NCBI GenBank assembly: GCA_964017235.1
Contig: OZ024940.1
Location: 25,983,615 to 26,047,614 of the forward strand
DNA: 64,000 nucleotides
Source of the DNA: Sabellastarte sp. h YS-2021
Taxonomy: Eukaryota; Annelida; Polychaeta; Sabellida; Sabellidae
Reading direction: 5' to 3'
Shown: in pieces, positions 10,216 to 20,880 of the stretch
Numbering within the stretch: position 1 is the stretch's first letter
How the letters are laid out: each line of letters opens with the position of its first letter
The notes under the pieces: model-generated
Told to the model about the DNA's origin: nothing
What the model saw: the letters and a program-made list of their open reading frames with translations, nothing else
Databases searched by the model: none
Position numbers and translations under genes: made by a program

Positions 10216-11974
10216 TATACCAGGACACCAGGAACCTTATTTATTAAAAGAAATAACCTGACAAATAAGTTATATAATCAAATGTGCAGTCAGTATTGCC
10301 ATTTTATGGTAATGAATATAGATTTATTCATTAATTGTGGATAGCCTTTGAAAAAAATTCAGTATTCAAACCATAATTGTGATATGCTCCACCCTTTAGT
10401 TCAGTGGTGTTAAATTGTTCATCTTAATCCTCTTTCCTTATAAGGTATTAAGCTTTGTGTGTATATTCGTTCACCTATTTGGCTGGCAGTATGTCCTGTA
10501 GGTGCTTATGTCAAGAAATATAAGTAGCGTCTGACTAAATGTTAGAATTTTCACCGCTTTATATACCGGTCTATTTTTAGCTGCATATTTTGCCCTCTAT
10601 ATCTTGTGTATGCCTTTCTGAAGTTTGTAAATCCATGTGACACCTACATTATCATATTACATTACCCAAACATAACATTTCCGTCATACGTTTAATACAC
10701 AGTGTACAATAACAAGAAAAGAACTTTGAAAAGATTTTGAAAAATTAAAGATGAATAGATTTTTTTCATGCAAGCATTAGACAAGTCATTTCCACCCATA
10801 TCCATTTATGGAAGATAAATGTGCGACTTGTAAAGGTTTATAATGTTATTTTATCAGTTTAAAACCTGCACTCTGTGCAGCATTTCAAGCTAAGTCCTTT
10901 TGTCTTAGGTATTATATGAGGACCGAGTGACTTTTTTCAAGAATTTGGTGCTGACAAAAGTATGTCAGACATGTCTTTGTATTTTTTACCCATCAGATGG
11001 ATTCATAATTATTCCATGTATGTCAAATTCGGTGGAATAAGAAATGCAAAGACTAAGGCTCTTTTTGTGGCCCCACATCTACATGCAATGATATCATTGG
11101 CTACTGTTTTTATCGGTATTATTTGCTTTTGTTAATATTTTATTGAAATTGATCGATTGATAATGAGAATCTAGATTAACCTGTACATGACGTGCTTTCA
11201 GTCGCCCTCAATCAACGGAGATAAGTTTTCATGCATTTATGAAGTCAAAAGAGGCATTACTATAATATGCAATTTTCTATATCTTTGCCATTAGGGGCCC
11301 CTTTGTCAAAATAAGTAAGGATTGCATAGACTTGGAGTCAGTGCCTGGGGTCATCAATACACAATGCTTGCTATTGTTTGTGCAAGAAAACTCTTTTTGT
11401 TAGAATTTCTTCCTATTCTATGTTTTAGGTCGAAGATTATTTTAGATATGAAACTAATGGAGATTATGGGCTCTGAATGCATTAGCTTTGTGTATGGGTC
11501 CCCTTGAATGAAGGAAATTTTAATACAGTTTTAAGATGCCCTAAAGAAAGGAAAAGTACGAGAGATCAAATGTGAATTTAGAAGAAGCTGGAGCATATGG
11601 GTGCATAATAGAAAAGCATAAGGTGGCTATAGTGTAATATAGACTCGAGTAATGCAGGTTTAAGAACAAACTTGCTGTATAGAATGTCGAATTCTTTTTG
11701 TAGGGGGACAAAAGACGTATGCATCCAATACCCAATTGGTATGTGTGACATGAAAGAGAACTTTATGGACCGACAAACTTATAAATACAAAAAAAAGGTT
11801 TCTTGTCCCGAGCATTAGCTTTGAATTTCCATGCCAAAATATACGAGTGCATAATTACCTCAAACTAGAAAAATATATGACATGTTGTAAATCACAATAC
11901 ACTGTTTTTGGCAGATGCTGAAGGTCAAATAACAGTCCTGTCATTTATGCTGCATAATCATTTACCACAGGTCA
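10216..11974. other. Nothing recognised
   Basis: AT-rich and repeat-poor. Lies 1.4-3.2 kb below the eve stop. Confidence 0.55.
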
Positions 11975-12480
11975 TAGTTGGGGTTTTATGTCCCATTCAG
12001 TGGCCAGGATCATATTGGGAAAAGGCGAGAGCATTGCTACTTTTGGGAGTCAAAACCACACAGAGGTGACAGTCTGTTATCACATGCCAAACTTGCCAAC
12101 CACTTGAATATGTACCAAAGTAAAAGTTGGTGTTTTAATATACCTTTGAACAGCTGAGGTCATACTTGTGACAGGCCGCCAGCATTGCCACTTGTGGGAG
12201 CCGAGCCCAGGAAGAGGTGACAGTCCGCGATCACATGCCAACATTGCTGCCAACCATTTGAACATGTGACAATCCAAGATGGTGTTTTAAATATGCCTTT
12301 CAAGAGCTGAGATCATATTGGTACAGACCCTGAGATCAGCCTGCTTGTTCCCAGCATTAGCTTCGAACTCCCATACCAAAATACCATAATCACCTCAAAC
12401 TGGGCATACCTCGAACTGGGTATCTGTGTGCTGGATTCCAACCTGCAGCCACAGATATGATAGCCAAGGGATTAAATGCC
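11975..12480 (-). mobile_element. Cluster of three family B/C SINEs
   Basis: Three head-to-tail copies on the minus strand: 12112-11975, 12268-12119 and 12480-12275. Each has the GGGGTTTTA/GGTGTTTTA tail complement, AGGATCATATTGG-like body and a tRNA region. The third is composite, containing a second tRNA-like stretch. The regular order suggests serial insertion or duplication. Confidence 0.8.
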
Positions 12481-12571
12481 AAGCTCCAGGCCACTGAGAT
12501 TATTCTTTTTGGTTTTCTTCATTTATCAACAATGGAGGGAACAAAAGCGCCAGCTTATTACAACTATGTAA

Positions 12572-13400
12572 ACTTTTATTATAAACAAACAACCAAATAA
12601 GTAACACTGAATCCACGTTTCTTGTCAAAAGAAATGTACAACAACTGGAATACACACATTATGTACAATTTGTTTTCTACATGATGTGAAACTTTTCTGA
12701 ACAACATCTGCTATGTGTACCTATACATTGTATTAAAGTTTGATAGCTTGATGTAGAGTCAAACAAAAAACATGAGTGATTAACTAGAACTTCCAGAGTG
12801 ATTAACTGGAAGATTCAGATTTTTTCTGATCAATATTTCGTAACATAAATTGCCTCCACTTGAACAGGGCGCACCAGTACAAGGAAGAATAAAGTGGTTG
12901 AAGCTGGGCGTGTGTATCCCTAATTTTAAGTTGTTAAGATATGGAGATAATTGCAGTTCTGACATAGGACCAATGTAGATCTGTCCTGGACACCAACGAA
13001 ATAACAGATATAGGGAAAAGTACCAGGAGAGTCTAGAAACGCAAAGTTGGGCTGGACCAAAACGTTGTTCAAATTTTGGGGGTTGTGTCAATCTAGTTCT
13101 TAACAGTTTAAGCAATCTGGGCCACTTTCTGTTACCCTGAATACAGCTGGCAATAACAGTGTGTAAAACAATGCCACAGAGGGAGACTTTGAAGACCCAC
13201 TGACAATCAGAAGGTAAATGGGGATCGCCTTATCATCAAGGTGTAAATATTGGATATTTTGTTGAAAGTGGCGTTTAACCAAAAATATGTATCAACTTAA
13301 ATTATCATCTGACATCATTGTACCTTTGCTAATAATACTAACTTACTGATTGCCCTCTTTGTGAAAGAAAACAGACAAAAAAATTGTCATATATTTTCGT
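12572..13400 (-). other. Probable eve 3' UTR and downstream edge
   Basis: There are no convincing coding exons below the eve stop. The first clear AATAAA on the minus strand (TTTATT on the plus strand) is near 12572, giving a 3' UTR of about 830 bases. A SINE-like tail, GTTGAAAGTGGCGTTTAACC, sits at about 13261-13281. The poly(A) site is a guess from one hexamer. Confidence 0.35.
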
Positions 13401-16400
13401 TCAGTCCCTTTCCACTTCTTCGAATGGTCTGAAAAACACCTTGCCAGGACTATTTTTCAAAGCTGACCTGTCACTCTCTTCCTCGTGAGACACATCCCCC
13501 CTCTCCTTCCTCAAATAGTCTGGACTAAGTTCCTGTAATAACTGTCGCTCACGGTTACTTCCCGTGACCTCCTCTATATCACAGGGAGAACTGTTATCAA
13601 AGTCTCGTGAGCTCTCGTTGAGGTCTTGTGACATTGCTAGCTTTCTGTATGGATGGAATCCAGAGAGTTTATGCTCTAGACCCCCGGCTGATAGTCGTTG
13701 TGCAATGGCGTTCCCCAGTGTTGAATTTGGTTCGTTCAGATTTGGCCCAAATACTGGGCTGTGAACGCCAGGTAATGTGTTTGCCCCAGCATTGGGCCTA
13801 GGAGGGCCGTGGACAAAAGGGTTTTGTGCTTGAAGGCTTGTTAGAGCTGGGGGTATGTGTAATGCTGGATGAATATAGTTCCAAGCTGGGGATCTGTTTT
13901 GTTGCTGTGCACCGTATCCTTGGGCAGAAAGGTTCGCAGCAGCACTCAGGAGGTATGAGTACATACTGGGGTCAACCATCCCAAATGGCCAGGTTAAGGC
14001 CATTCGTTGCCGTTTGTCTTTCATTCTTCTGTTTTGGAACCAAACCTGGTGAAAAAAAATAGATGTATTACATGGAGATTGACTAATATGCCACAGTTCT
14101 GGATCTCTGACCAACTGGTATGAACCGCTGTCCTCCATCCCTTAAGTTCCCCATCGTGATATGACAGATACAGTGTTGAAAGCCATGTTAAGTCCAAACC
14201 AATCCATCTATTAAATATAATCACGGTTCCATTGTAAAGGTCACACTGTGAGATAGTAATGCAAACTGCCGCAGTATCCCTCATTTTTACCAATAATGTT
14301 TTCTTGAGTTTGAGATAGTTTCTGACATTGTGTTGGTCATATGACTATGGGTAGTTGAGGGAATTGAGGATAATGTATTAGCCGTTTATGGCATGCCTGC
14401 TACCTTTGTGTTGGTTATATTGTGGCAGGTAGTTAGAAAGGTGGAGCAATTCTGTGTACACAATTGTTCAAGGTTCAGTACTGTATACCACCACCCAACT
14501 GCAAACAACTACTAGCTTTCCCATTTGGGGTCAGGCCAGGATTCAGCGTCTGATCTCGGAGATCGGAGGCAAGCGTGTTACAACTATGTGAATTACCGTA
14601 GTATATAGCACTATCCAGTATTTCGCACAATCTAATAGTATAATATTACCAATTGCTACTTTGTAACTACTAAAAGCTATAATTACCAATTTCTGTGGAA
14701 AGTTGGCAATGATTTGGCAAAGGCTCGTACTTGAAGACGAGTATTTAGCGAGAGAAAATTTTCGAACTTTTGCAGTAACCATCATATCAAAAAGAGACGC
14801 CCCCAGGAGGGGGACATTTTTTAGGAAAATAAAACCAACCAAACTTACTTTGATAGTACTCTCTGGTAAGTTTAATGCTGCTGCCAGTTCACATCTCCGA
14901 GGTCTTGAGACATAGTTTTCCTTGAGAAATTCTTTCTCGAGAATATTGAGTTGTTCCCTCGTGAAAGCAGTTCTGTATCTACGGATACTTTCTTGGTCTG
15001 ACATCTGCCTTCCATCTATAGAAAAAGGGAAGAAACAAGCATTTTATATGGGGGGTTTTCACTTAAAGAGTCACCAAAGATATTGGTAATGCTGCTGGAA
15101 ATGTGGTAGCTTGGTTTTCTGATGCTATTGTTAAGTGAAGAGAAAACTCAAATTTATAATATAGAAATGCAATTATAGGTATAATAAAAATATTAGTAAT
15201 GACAGTTATCATAATTAGTTCTTGGAAAGTCCAAGTCTGATCACTACAGAAATAATTATTTTGCGCTCACTCCAATATAAAATCACTTTTAAACAGGTGA
15301 GCTTAAAACTAACTTGTGTATCATAACTTTTATGTCAATAGATATTTTTGTGTTGAAATAACTTGTGTGTGTCATTTTTTTTTTTTTTTTTTTTTTTTTT
15401 GCCTGTTTAACTCATTTATTTTATTCTGTTCTGCTATTTTATACTACTTATCATAAAAACCGTAAAATATGATGTAAGTTGTATTTCCATACTTTGACCT
15501 TTACTTCCCTATCAAAAGCTAAGCTCACGTTAGGGCAGGCCATGAGTACAACTCTCAGGTAGCCTTGAACGGGATTCAAACCCAGGACCACAGGGGTGTG
15601 AGACAAGTAATCATATGCCGAACTTGTTCAACCACTCAGTAAATGAGGCTTGTACTCCTATGTTCCCTTGCATATTCATTAAAACATGCCTTGTTCAACC
15701 ACTCAGTAAATGAGGCTTGTACTCCTATGTTCCCTTCCATATTCATGAAAACATGCCTTGTTCAACCACTCAGTAAATGAGGCTTGTACTCCTATGTTCC
15801 CTTACATATTCATTAAAACATGCCTTGAGGGTAATAATTTTGGACTGATCTGGAAACAAAATAAAAAATAGTCAGTTGTGTGGAATATACGATAACGGTC
15901 AAAGTTGGGGTTTTACATCCCGTTCATATTGGGACTGGCTGTCAGCTTTGTCGCTTGTGGGAGTCGTACCCACACATATGTCACAGCCTGTGATGGTAAG
16001 TCAAACCTCCCACTAGACGAATATAAGACAGGATACATTGTAAAATTTAGCTAGAAGAAATGTTCACTGAGTCTTTATTTTTAAGAAATGCCAATCGTTA
16101 ATGTAAAAAAAATTCTAATTTTTAAGTTGTATGTTCATTGGTCATATATAAAGTTGGGAAACCAGCAATTTTATCAGCAGTATTATCGCCCCTTACAAAG
16201 TACCCAAAGGATTAACTGATGTGGATTGCTTGAGGGGTATAACTGGATTTGGTGTCACTGTATATCTTTATTAAAATAATTCACCTTAGTTTTCATATAT
16301 CTGGATTAAGTAACGGTCAATTTGAAGTAATTTTAAAGTCCCCTATGGACTGGGCAATTTACAAATTCATATCTTTGCTTAATGAATGTAAAATTGTAAA

Positions 16401-18232
16401 TCGTATGCCACTATATTGAATAAATAAGTAAATGATAGTTTTCTTTTTTATCTTGCTGAGCTAAACATTATCCAACTACCAGTTTCAAAGTAACATTCTT
16501 TTTGGTTCCACAGCTTTGTGTGTACTGTTACACCAAGTTGATTTATTTTAATTAAAGGCATTTCAGTCAAAGATTAATGTAGATTTGTTGAAACTGTTTA
16601 CTATTTTCATGAGTACCTTTTCAAATAAAATTTGTCTATCCCAATGGAAGAAACCATTTCTGGTTCCTGTGTATTTTCATATTCAAGATAAATCATTTCA
16701 ATCAATCAATCAGTTGTCCAAGTGCTTAATCTCCGTATGTATGGATTCTAAGGCACACCATCCAGTTTGTAAGGCATAAATCATCAAGACATTAGACATG
16801 TTCCAAGTTGTACCCAGGGAGGCGATCCGGTGTTTGATAGTTAGAAGCTATGGTGGAAATGATTTCTGAAATAGGTAGGTTTTTAGTCGACTTTTGAAAC
16901 ATGAGAGATTTGGAGCACTGCGGATATCATGTGGAAGATCATTCCATAACTTCGGGGCATCATATGAGAAACTGTTGTTGAAATGGACCTTTGATTTATG
17001 GATGGAAGCACAATAATGAGGAACCTGGAGGAACAAATTTAGGGGGGGGGGGAGGGGGGGTGGTATCATTTGATACCAGCCACTTAAAATATACGCCATA
17101 CAGTTGTACAGAAATGTGTCAGCTAATTTGTATAAATGGACATGTTGAGTGCCAATTTTGCAGCAAGGAACAAATCAAGTAGTTCTTTGCACTATCTTAC
17201 GGAATGATCTTTACAGGTAACTTTCACAAACTATGGCTAGTTTCATATTTTTTCCTCGACGTCATATCACAAAATAATTGAAGTGGAGCAAAGCAGTGCA
17301 GACTAGTTGGTCAAGATTCTGCTGATATAAATGATTGAGCACTGGCACTTTCTCAGTTAAAATCAAGGTCAGCTCTTGATCACATCTGTTTATTTTTATT
17401 CATTCTTTTACGTTTCTCCCGGTATCTATGTATTGGTTGAATTGTGCTGTCTAATTGGAAGGGTGGAGGAAACCAGTACATACATTTGGTCAAGGTTCTG
17501 TACTGTAAACCGATGACATGCAACCAACAGCTTTCCCACTTGAGAGAGGGAGCTGTTTTACCACTGTGCCATGTAATAACATTGCTCTCACATCTAAGGT
17601 CCTTGGTTTGAACACACCCCATGGGAACATGTTTGATTGATACTGCATGATGACCTATTTTCATATTTAACTCTGTCTGTTAAGAGATACTTTGATGCAA
17701 AATTTGATCCAATAAAAAATATTTAAATGAGTGCAATATTTACCTAAAGTGACCACTTCACTTCAGTTAAGCTGTGCTATTTGTGTATGTAGAACATATA
17801 TTTTAAATGAAACATATATAAGACACATTTAAGCGAATACAGAGACTTAAAGCAACTGATTTAACTGCCACTTTTTTAACAGTATGACATTTGAATGCAG
17901 TCCAGTTACTTGTAGCAGACTACTTCACCAGTTGCCCACTCGGAAAATCGTCTCAACTCAGATGGTGTAAAAGACATTGATACAGTATATCTTATATTTA
18001 TTGTTTGTTCAGTAAGATTTTGAAATGGCAAGACAAACTATTTTAGTCCTTTTGAAATGGCCAGTGGGCGTTTTGGAAACGCCAAAGTTAAAAAACAACC
18101 AGGAACATTTATTTTCTTACCATTTTGATCGTGTTTAAAGCCAGATACATCATCCTTCCCTAGGTTGCCATGGTAATTAGAGATGTCAGTATTTTCATGT
18201 CCACAAACATCAATTGTTGTGCCACCTTCCAT
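13401..18232 (-). CDS. eve: Even-skipped (Eve/Evx class) homeobox transcription factor, three exons
   Basis: Exons are 18232-18121, 15015-14849 and 14045-13401 (stop 13403-13401), giving 112+167+645 nt and 307 residues. Donors are G|GTAAGA at 18121/18120 and AAA|GTAAGT at 14849/14848. Acceptors are CTATAG| before 15015, after a strong pyrimidine tract, and TTTTTCACCAG| before 14045. The phases agree: phase 1, with the split codon making Asp38, then phase 0. The homeodomain is residues 48-107. It contains [11 protein letters not shown], the Eve-class run [18 protein letters not shown], and [13 protein letters not shown] with Trp95 and Asn98 (HD48 and HD51). Intron 2 falls between HD46 and HD47. 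The tail starts [16 protein letters not shown], is rich in Pro/Ala/Asn and then in acidic residues, and ends [11 protein letters not shown], which resembles the Groucho-binding LFxPY motif of Eve proteins. It should act in the nucleus as a sequence-specific repressor in posterior and neural patterning (family knowledge). The chosen start is the first in-frame ATG (GTCATGG) after an in-frame stop near 18298. Exon 1 (37 codons) is assigned by phase, frame and position only, because it has no recognisable domain. Confidence 0.93.
14046..14848 (-). other. eve intron 2 (splits the homeobox)
   Basis: 803-bp intron between Lys46 and Val47 of the homeodomain, GTAAGT...CAG. Readable codons run on past both splice sites for a short way, but the homeodomain alignment fixes the junction exactly. 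I see no repeat or other gene inside it. Confidence 0.9.
15375..15400 (+). repeat. T26 run in eve intron 1
   Basis: Twenty-six T. On the coding strand this is poly(A), possibly an old retroposon tail. Confidence 0.9.
15540..15823 (-). mobile_element. SINE family C with a triplicated 67-bp head segment
   Basis: Minus strand: ACTGAGTGGTTGAACAAG head, B box GGGTTTGAATCCC at about 15570. The head and 5' flank are present three times in tandem, starting at 15623, 15690 and 15757, with only a few substitutions. Confidence 0.8.
15896..16025 (-). mobile_element. SINE family B in eve intron 1
   Basis: Plus-strand complement: CAAAGTTGGGGTTTTACATC, CATATTGGGACTGG, GGGAGTCGTACCC (B box) and GTCACAGCCTGTGATGG. 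The head is degenerate. Confidence 0.8.
16698..17099 (-). pseudogene. LINE reverse-transcriptase C-terminal end with 3' UTR
   Basis: The minus strand encodes [20 protein letters not shown] and then a Lys/Phe-rich end, with TAG at 16850-16848. This is the usual last segment of CR1/RTE/L2-like reverse transcriptases (A-x-LWN-LP-I-R...FK..L...LF). Upstream it runs into a G-rich tract (17041-17060) and loses similarity. Downstream are about 150 bases of 3' UTR and a short (TTGA)n tail at 16712-16698. The element is 5'-truncated and lies in eve intron 1. Confidence 0.75.
17455..17575 (-). mobile_element. SINE family A fragment lacking the B box
   Basis: Complement of the family A body (GGAGGAAACCAGTACATACA) joined to a head remnant ACCACTGTGCCATG after an internal deletion that removed the B box. 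In eve intron 1. A second tRNA-like stretch on the plus strand follows at about 17575-17650 (GGTTTGAACACACC). Confidence 0.65.
18015..18113. repeat. TTTTGAAAYGGCC repeat beside the eve exon 1 donor
   Basis: TTTTGAAATGGCAAG, CCTTTTGAAATGGCCAG and GTTTTGGAAACGCCAAAG, then ACCAGGAACATTTATTT, matching GGTCAGGAACATTACTATTT at 3630-3650. It ends about 7 bases from the exon 1 splice donor. Confidence 0.55.
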
Positions 18233-18684
18233 GACTGAAAAATATTTCTCCGGAAACTTGAAATCCCAAATTGGCAATAAAAATGATAGTCTTCTTCAAA
18301 ATTGCTGCGGATTTCCTTGTCAGTGCTAGTCCGTTGTGTTCTGTCCTGGATGGCTTGTATTCAATGATTAACATCTGTTTCACCAGGTTAAATTATCCTT
18401 CTTGATTTACGCATATATTTTGATAAAAATATATTTATCACAGTTTATTTTGCACACAAACTTTTATGTTGTTTCTGTATTTTTAGCAAATATGGTAAGA
18501 CATCATACCCCAAATGCCCATTATCTATTGTCATTTTCATAATATAAATATTTACAAATTAACTAAAATATATGTTTTGCAATATGACTTTTTCACTTAC
18601 AGTAATTATTGAAATTGCACATTCACAATAAACAAAGTTATTTTGTATTTTTTTTTTTTCGGATTTATGATACAAAATATATAC

Positions 18685-18720
18685 CTACAAATTTTCAACA
18701 GAAATCTTCAGACCATTCAT
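18685..18720 (-). other. Possible upstream ORF in the eve leader
   Basis: If transcription starts near 18730, the first ATG is at 18720 (ACAATGA context) and opens an 11-codon frame ending in TAG at 18687-18685. That TAG is followed by GTATAT, a possible splice donor. A strong acceptor, TATTTTTCAG, ends at 18235, two bases before the eve ATG. The leader may therefore be spliced. All of this depends on the predicted start site. Confidence 0.25.
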
Positions 18721-18756
18721 TGTCTCCTTTGAAACCAAGGATCCAATCACAGTTCC

Positions 18757-18764
18757 TTTATATG
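18757..18764 (-). promoter_or_regulatory. Candidate TATA box for eve
   Basis: The minus strand reads CATATAAAG, with an A-centred TTCAAAG start-site candidate about 30 bases downstream near 18730. Two CCAAT boxes (plus-strand GATTGG near 18823 and ATTGG near 18870) lie 60-110 bases upstream. This is the expected promoter order and spacing. The implied leader to the ATG is about 500 bases. Confidence 0.35.
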
Positions 18765-18789
18765 AAAGCTAAGAAGCACATCCACAGCA

Positions 18790-19560
18790 GAATTTCTCCT
18801 GCTACTGACAAGGGGCCCATTTGATTGGCTCACAAATTGCTGGCTATTTTAATGATGGCGCCTACCCATTGGTTAGAATTATTTAACCATGAATTATTCA
18901 TCTTTAAACGGGAGTCATCATTCATGATGATAATAAGGCCTTACAGTCCAGAATTCACTTTTTTGTTATTGCTGTATCTGTCTGCTTGAATATCTCCTGT
19001 TAAGACAGAAGAAAACGGGGAGGGGGGGGCTAGAGAGGAGGGGTGTAGTTCGTGTAAGCTGCAAAAATATGCAGAGACAGACAGGCTTTTGAATCTGTTT
19101 GCCAGCTAAACAATTGGCGATAATAGGAGAAAAAGGCAGAGGGCCACCAATAAAAGTGTAATAATGTGAAAAGTGCACGCCAAGGGACCATTGCCGTCTA
19201 ATGAAGGGCCTTGATGGCTTTATTTTCAAGCAATTTTCTTTTACGACCAAACTGTGGTTTGCCTACATAATAAATACAGAGCTTTTATAATTAAGAAAAT
19301 TATTTCTGCTCGGATGTTTGTGCGTAGGTTTTTATTACAGGAGCTTTTGGGTTAAACCCATGTAAATGGTTTATTTGTCCCGTGGTCAACTCATGAAAAG
19401 GGTGTTTAAAATTTGATTTCTTTGTATAAAAAATGCCGTGTGTTGTTTAATTATTAGGGTGAGTGTACACCCCACGTGTTATATTTATTGATATGGGTGC
19501 AAGCCTTTATTTATTATGTAATAAATAATTACCTGGCCCAGATGTGGACATAAATGTTGG
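18790..19560. promoter_or_regulatory. eve upstream flank with dense homeodomain-type motifs
   Basis: No ORF or TE is seen. Visible motifs include TTTAATGATGG, GAATTATTCATC, CATTCATGATGATAATAA, CCAATAAAAG, GTTTTTATTACAG, GTTTAATTATTAG and the near-palindrome TTATTATGTAATAAATAATTA, besides the two CCAAT boxes. A G-rich tract on the plus strand lies at 19017-19045. The density and position make this the best candidate for proximal eve control DNA, but AT motifs are common in AT-rich DNA. Confidence 0.35.
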
Positions 19561-19677
19561 AGCGTTCGGCATCAGTGAGATGTTGTATAAAGTCCAAGAC
19601 TTGATACCATGAGGATTTTATGACTTGTCTATTTCACATCAAAGAATTTCCTGGGGGGGGGGGGGGAATGGTGATAA

Positions 19678-20138
19678 TAGAGAGGTTTAGTACACTATTT
19701 AAAAGGCACGAAACGTAAACAAATTCCCGTAAGAGATACGTTAGGTTTCAAGTGGAAACGTTTGCTATATTAGGGTTTAGTAATACGTCCATATAAAGGA
19801 ATACAGATAAACGTAATCACTTTGATGGGATACCAAAGAAGCATGCTTTGTAAATGTGTTTCTGATATTTTATGGCAAAATATAGTGAACTGAAACTTGA
19901 CCAAAATGTGCTGTATATATGTATCTTTATATGGAACTATCAGATATTTATTTGTATCTTGTACTTTTTAAATAAAATAGATAGGGGAGGGTGAACGTAA
20001 GGAAGTCACCCTTTATGTATAAAACGTAATGTAATTAACCCCAAAAATGCTAAAAATCACCTGATACACATCTACTGCTGACGTAAATAAGTTTACGTTT
20101 ACGTTTTTCTAGTCAAAACGTAACACTAAACCTCTCTG
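19678..20138. mobile_element. Short TIR element (hAT-like MITE?) upstream of eve
   Basis: YAGAGAGGTTTAGT termini at 19678-19691 and, inverted, 20125-20138. The body has many AACGTAA/TTTACGTTT motifs near both ends. YAGAG fits the hAT YARNG start. The flanking 8-mers match imperfectly, so TSD support is weak. Confidence 0.55.
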
Positions 20139-20323
20139 TTGTAATGCATCCACGAAAATTTGTGCAGTAAGGAAGGTAAAGGCTTTAAATTAATTAGCTA
20201 TTTATTTCCTGCACAATAGGGGCAACATTGTCAAGAAATTTGAATGCTGAATTTATTCTATTTTTTTTTATTTTGCTTTGTAAATTGAAGCAGAGCGCTG
20301 TTAATTAAGGCATGTTTCAAGAT

Positions 20324-20539
20324 GTTAACACTCTCGCCTCCCACCTCTGAGACCGGGGTTCGATTCCCGGCACGTCCTCAAGTGGGAAAGCTGGTAGTTG
20401 CTTGCCGTTGGTCGGCAGTTTACAGTACAGAACCCTAACAAACTGTATGTACTGGTTTCCTCTGCCCTTCCAACTACCCGTCGTGATATGACCTGTACAG
20501 TGTTGAAAGCGACGTAAAACCCGAAATAAACAAACAAAT
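20324..20539 (+). mobile_element. SINE family A, 5'-truncated
   Basis: Starts at TTAACACTCTCGCC, so the A box is lost. The B box GGTTCGATTCC and the whole 3' half are intact, with an AAATAAACAAACAAAT tail. It abuts an opposite-strand family B SINE (20540-20660) with no spacer. Confidence 0.9.
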
Positions 20540-20660
20540 CAATTCCCATTCAACAATCAGGGTCATATTGGGACAGACCCTCAAGCCTTGCTACTTGTGG
20601 GTGTTGAACCCACACAGAGGTGACAGTCTGTGATTAGATGCCAATCTTGAAAACATCTAG
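20540..20660 (-). mobile_element. SINE family B, 3'-truncated
   Basis: Complement ATTCCCATTCAACAATCAGG, then GGGTGTTGAACCC (B box) and GTGACAGTCTGTGATTAG. Its tail side is cut at the adjoining family A copy. Confidence 0.8.
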
Positions 20661-20784
20661 TCCATGATGGATCCGGAAGGTTATTATAAGTCATGTTTAT
20701 GTTAGGTAAAACATATTAACAAAAGCATAGGAATTTGTAGCCAATTGAGATGCAACCCAGTGGAAGTAAGGCGGACCCGTACTG

Positions 20785-20880
20785 CTGTATAGTGGATGAC
20801 AGAATCACCCCGAGCTTAGGTCCCATGCGTTCAAATCTAGCCATGAACTTGGTTGGCTAGTTGTTAGTTATTTGGCACAT
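20785..20880 (+). mobile_element. tRNA-like SINE head, degenerate
   Basis: TATAGTGGATGACAGAATCA (A box region) and CATGCGTTCAAATCTAGCC (B box region). Confidence 0.4.

Larger units (their letters stand above)
15016..18120 (-). other. eve intron 1
   Basis: 3105-bp phase-1 intron. From the donor inwards it holds a TTTTGAAATGGCC-type repeat (18015-18113), a family A SINE remnant (about 17455-17575), a LINE 3' end with a G-rich tract (16698-17099), a family B SINE (15896-16025), a family C SINE with a triplicated 67-bp unit (15540-15823) and a 26-base T run (15375-15400). All TE pieces are degenerate except the 67-bp triplication, which is nearly perfect and so probably recent. Confidence 0.8.

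Noticed and set aside
13564-14062. Plus-strand frames opposite eve exon 3
   Set aside because: Antisense shadows of a well-supported coding exon.
18038-18277. Longer exon 1 frame beginning at a TTG at 18277 and running past 18121
   Set aside because: TTG is not a likely start in an animal gene, and the frame crosses the consensus donor; ATG at 18232 with a G at -3 and +4 is preferred.
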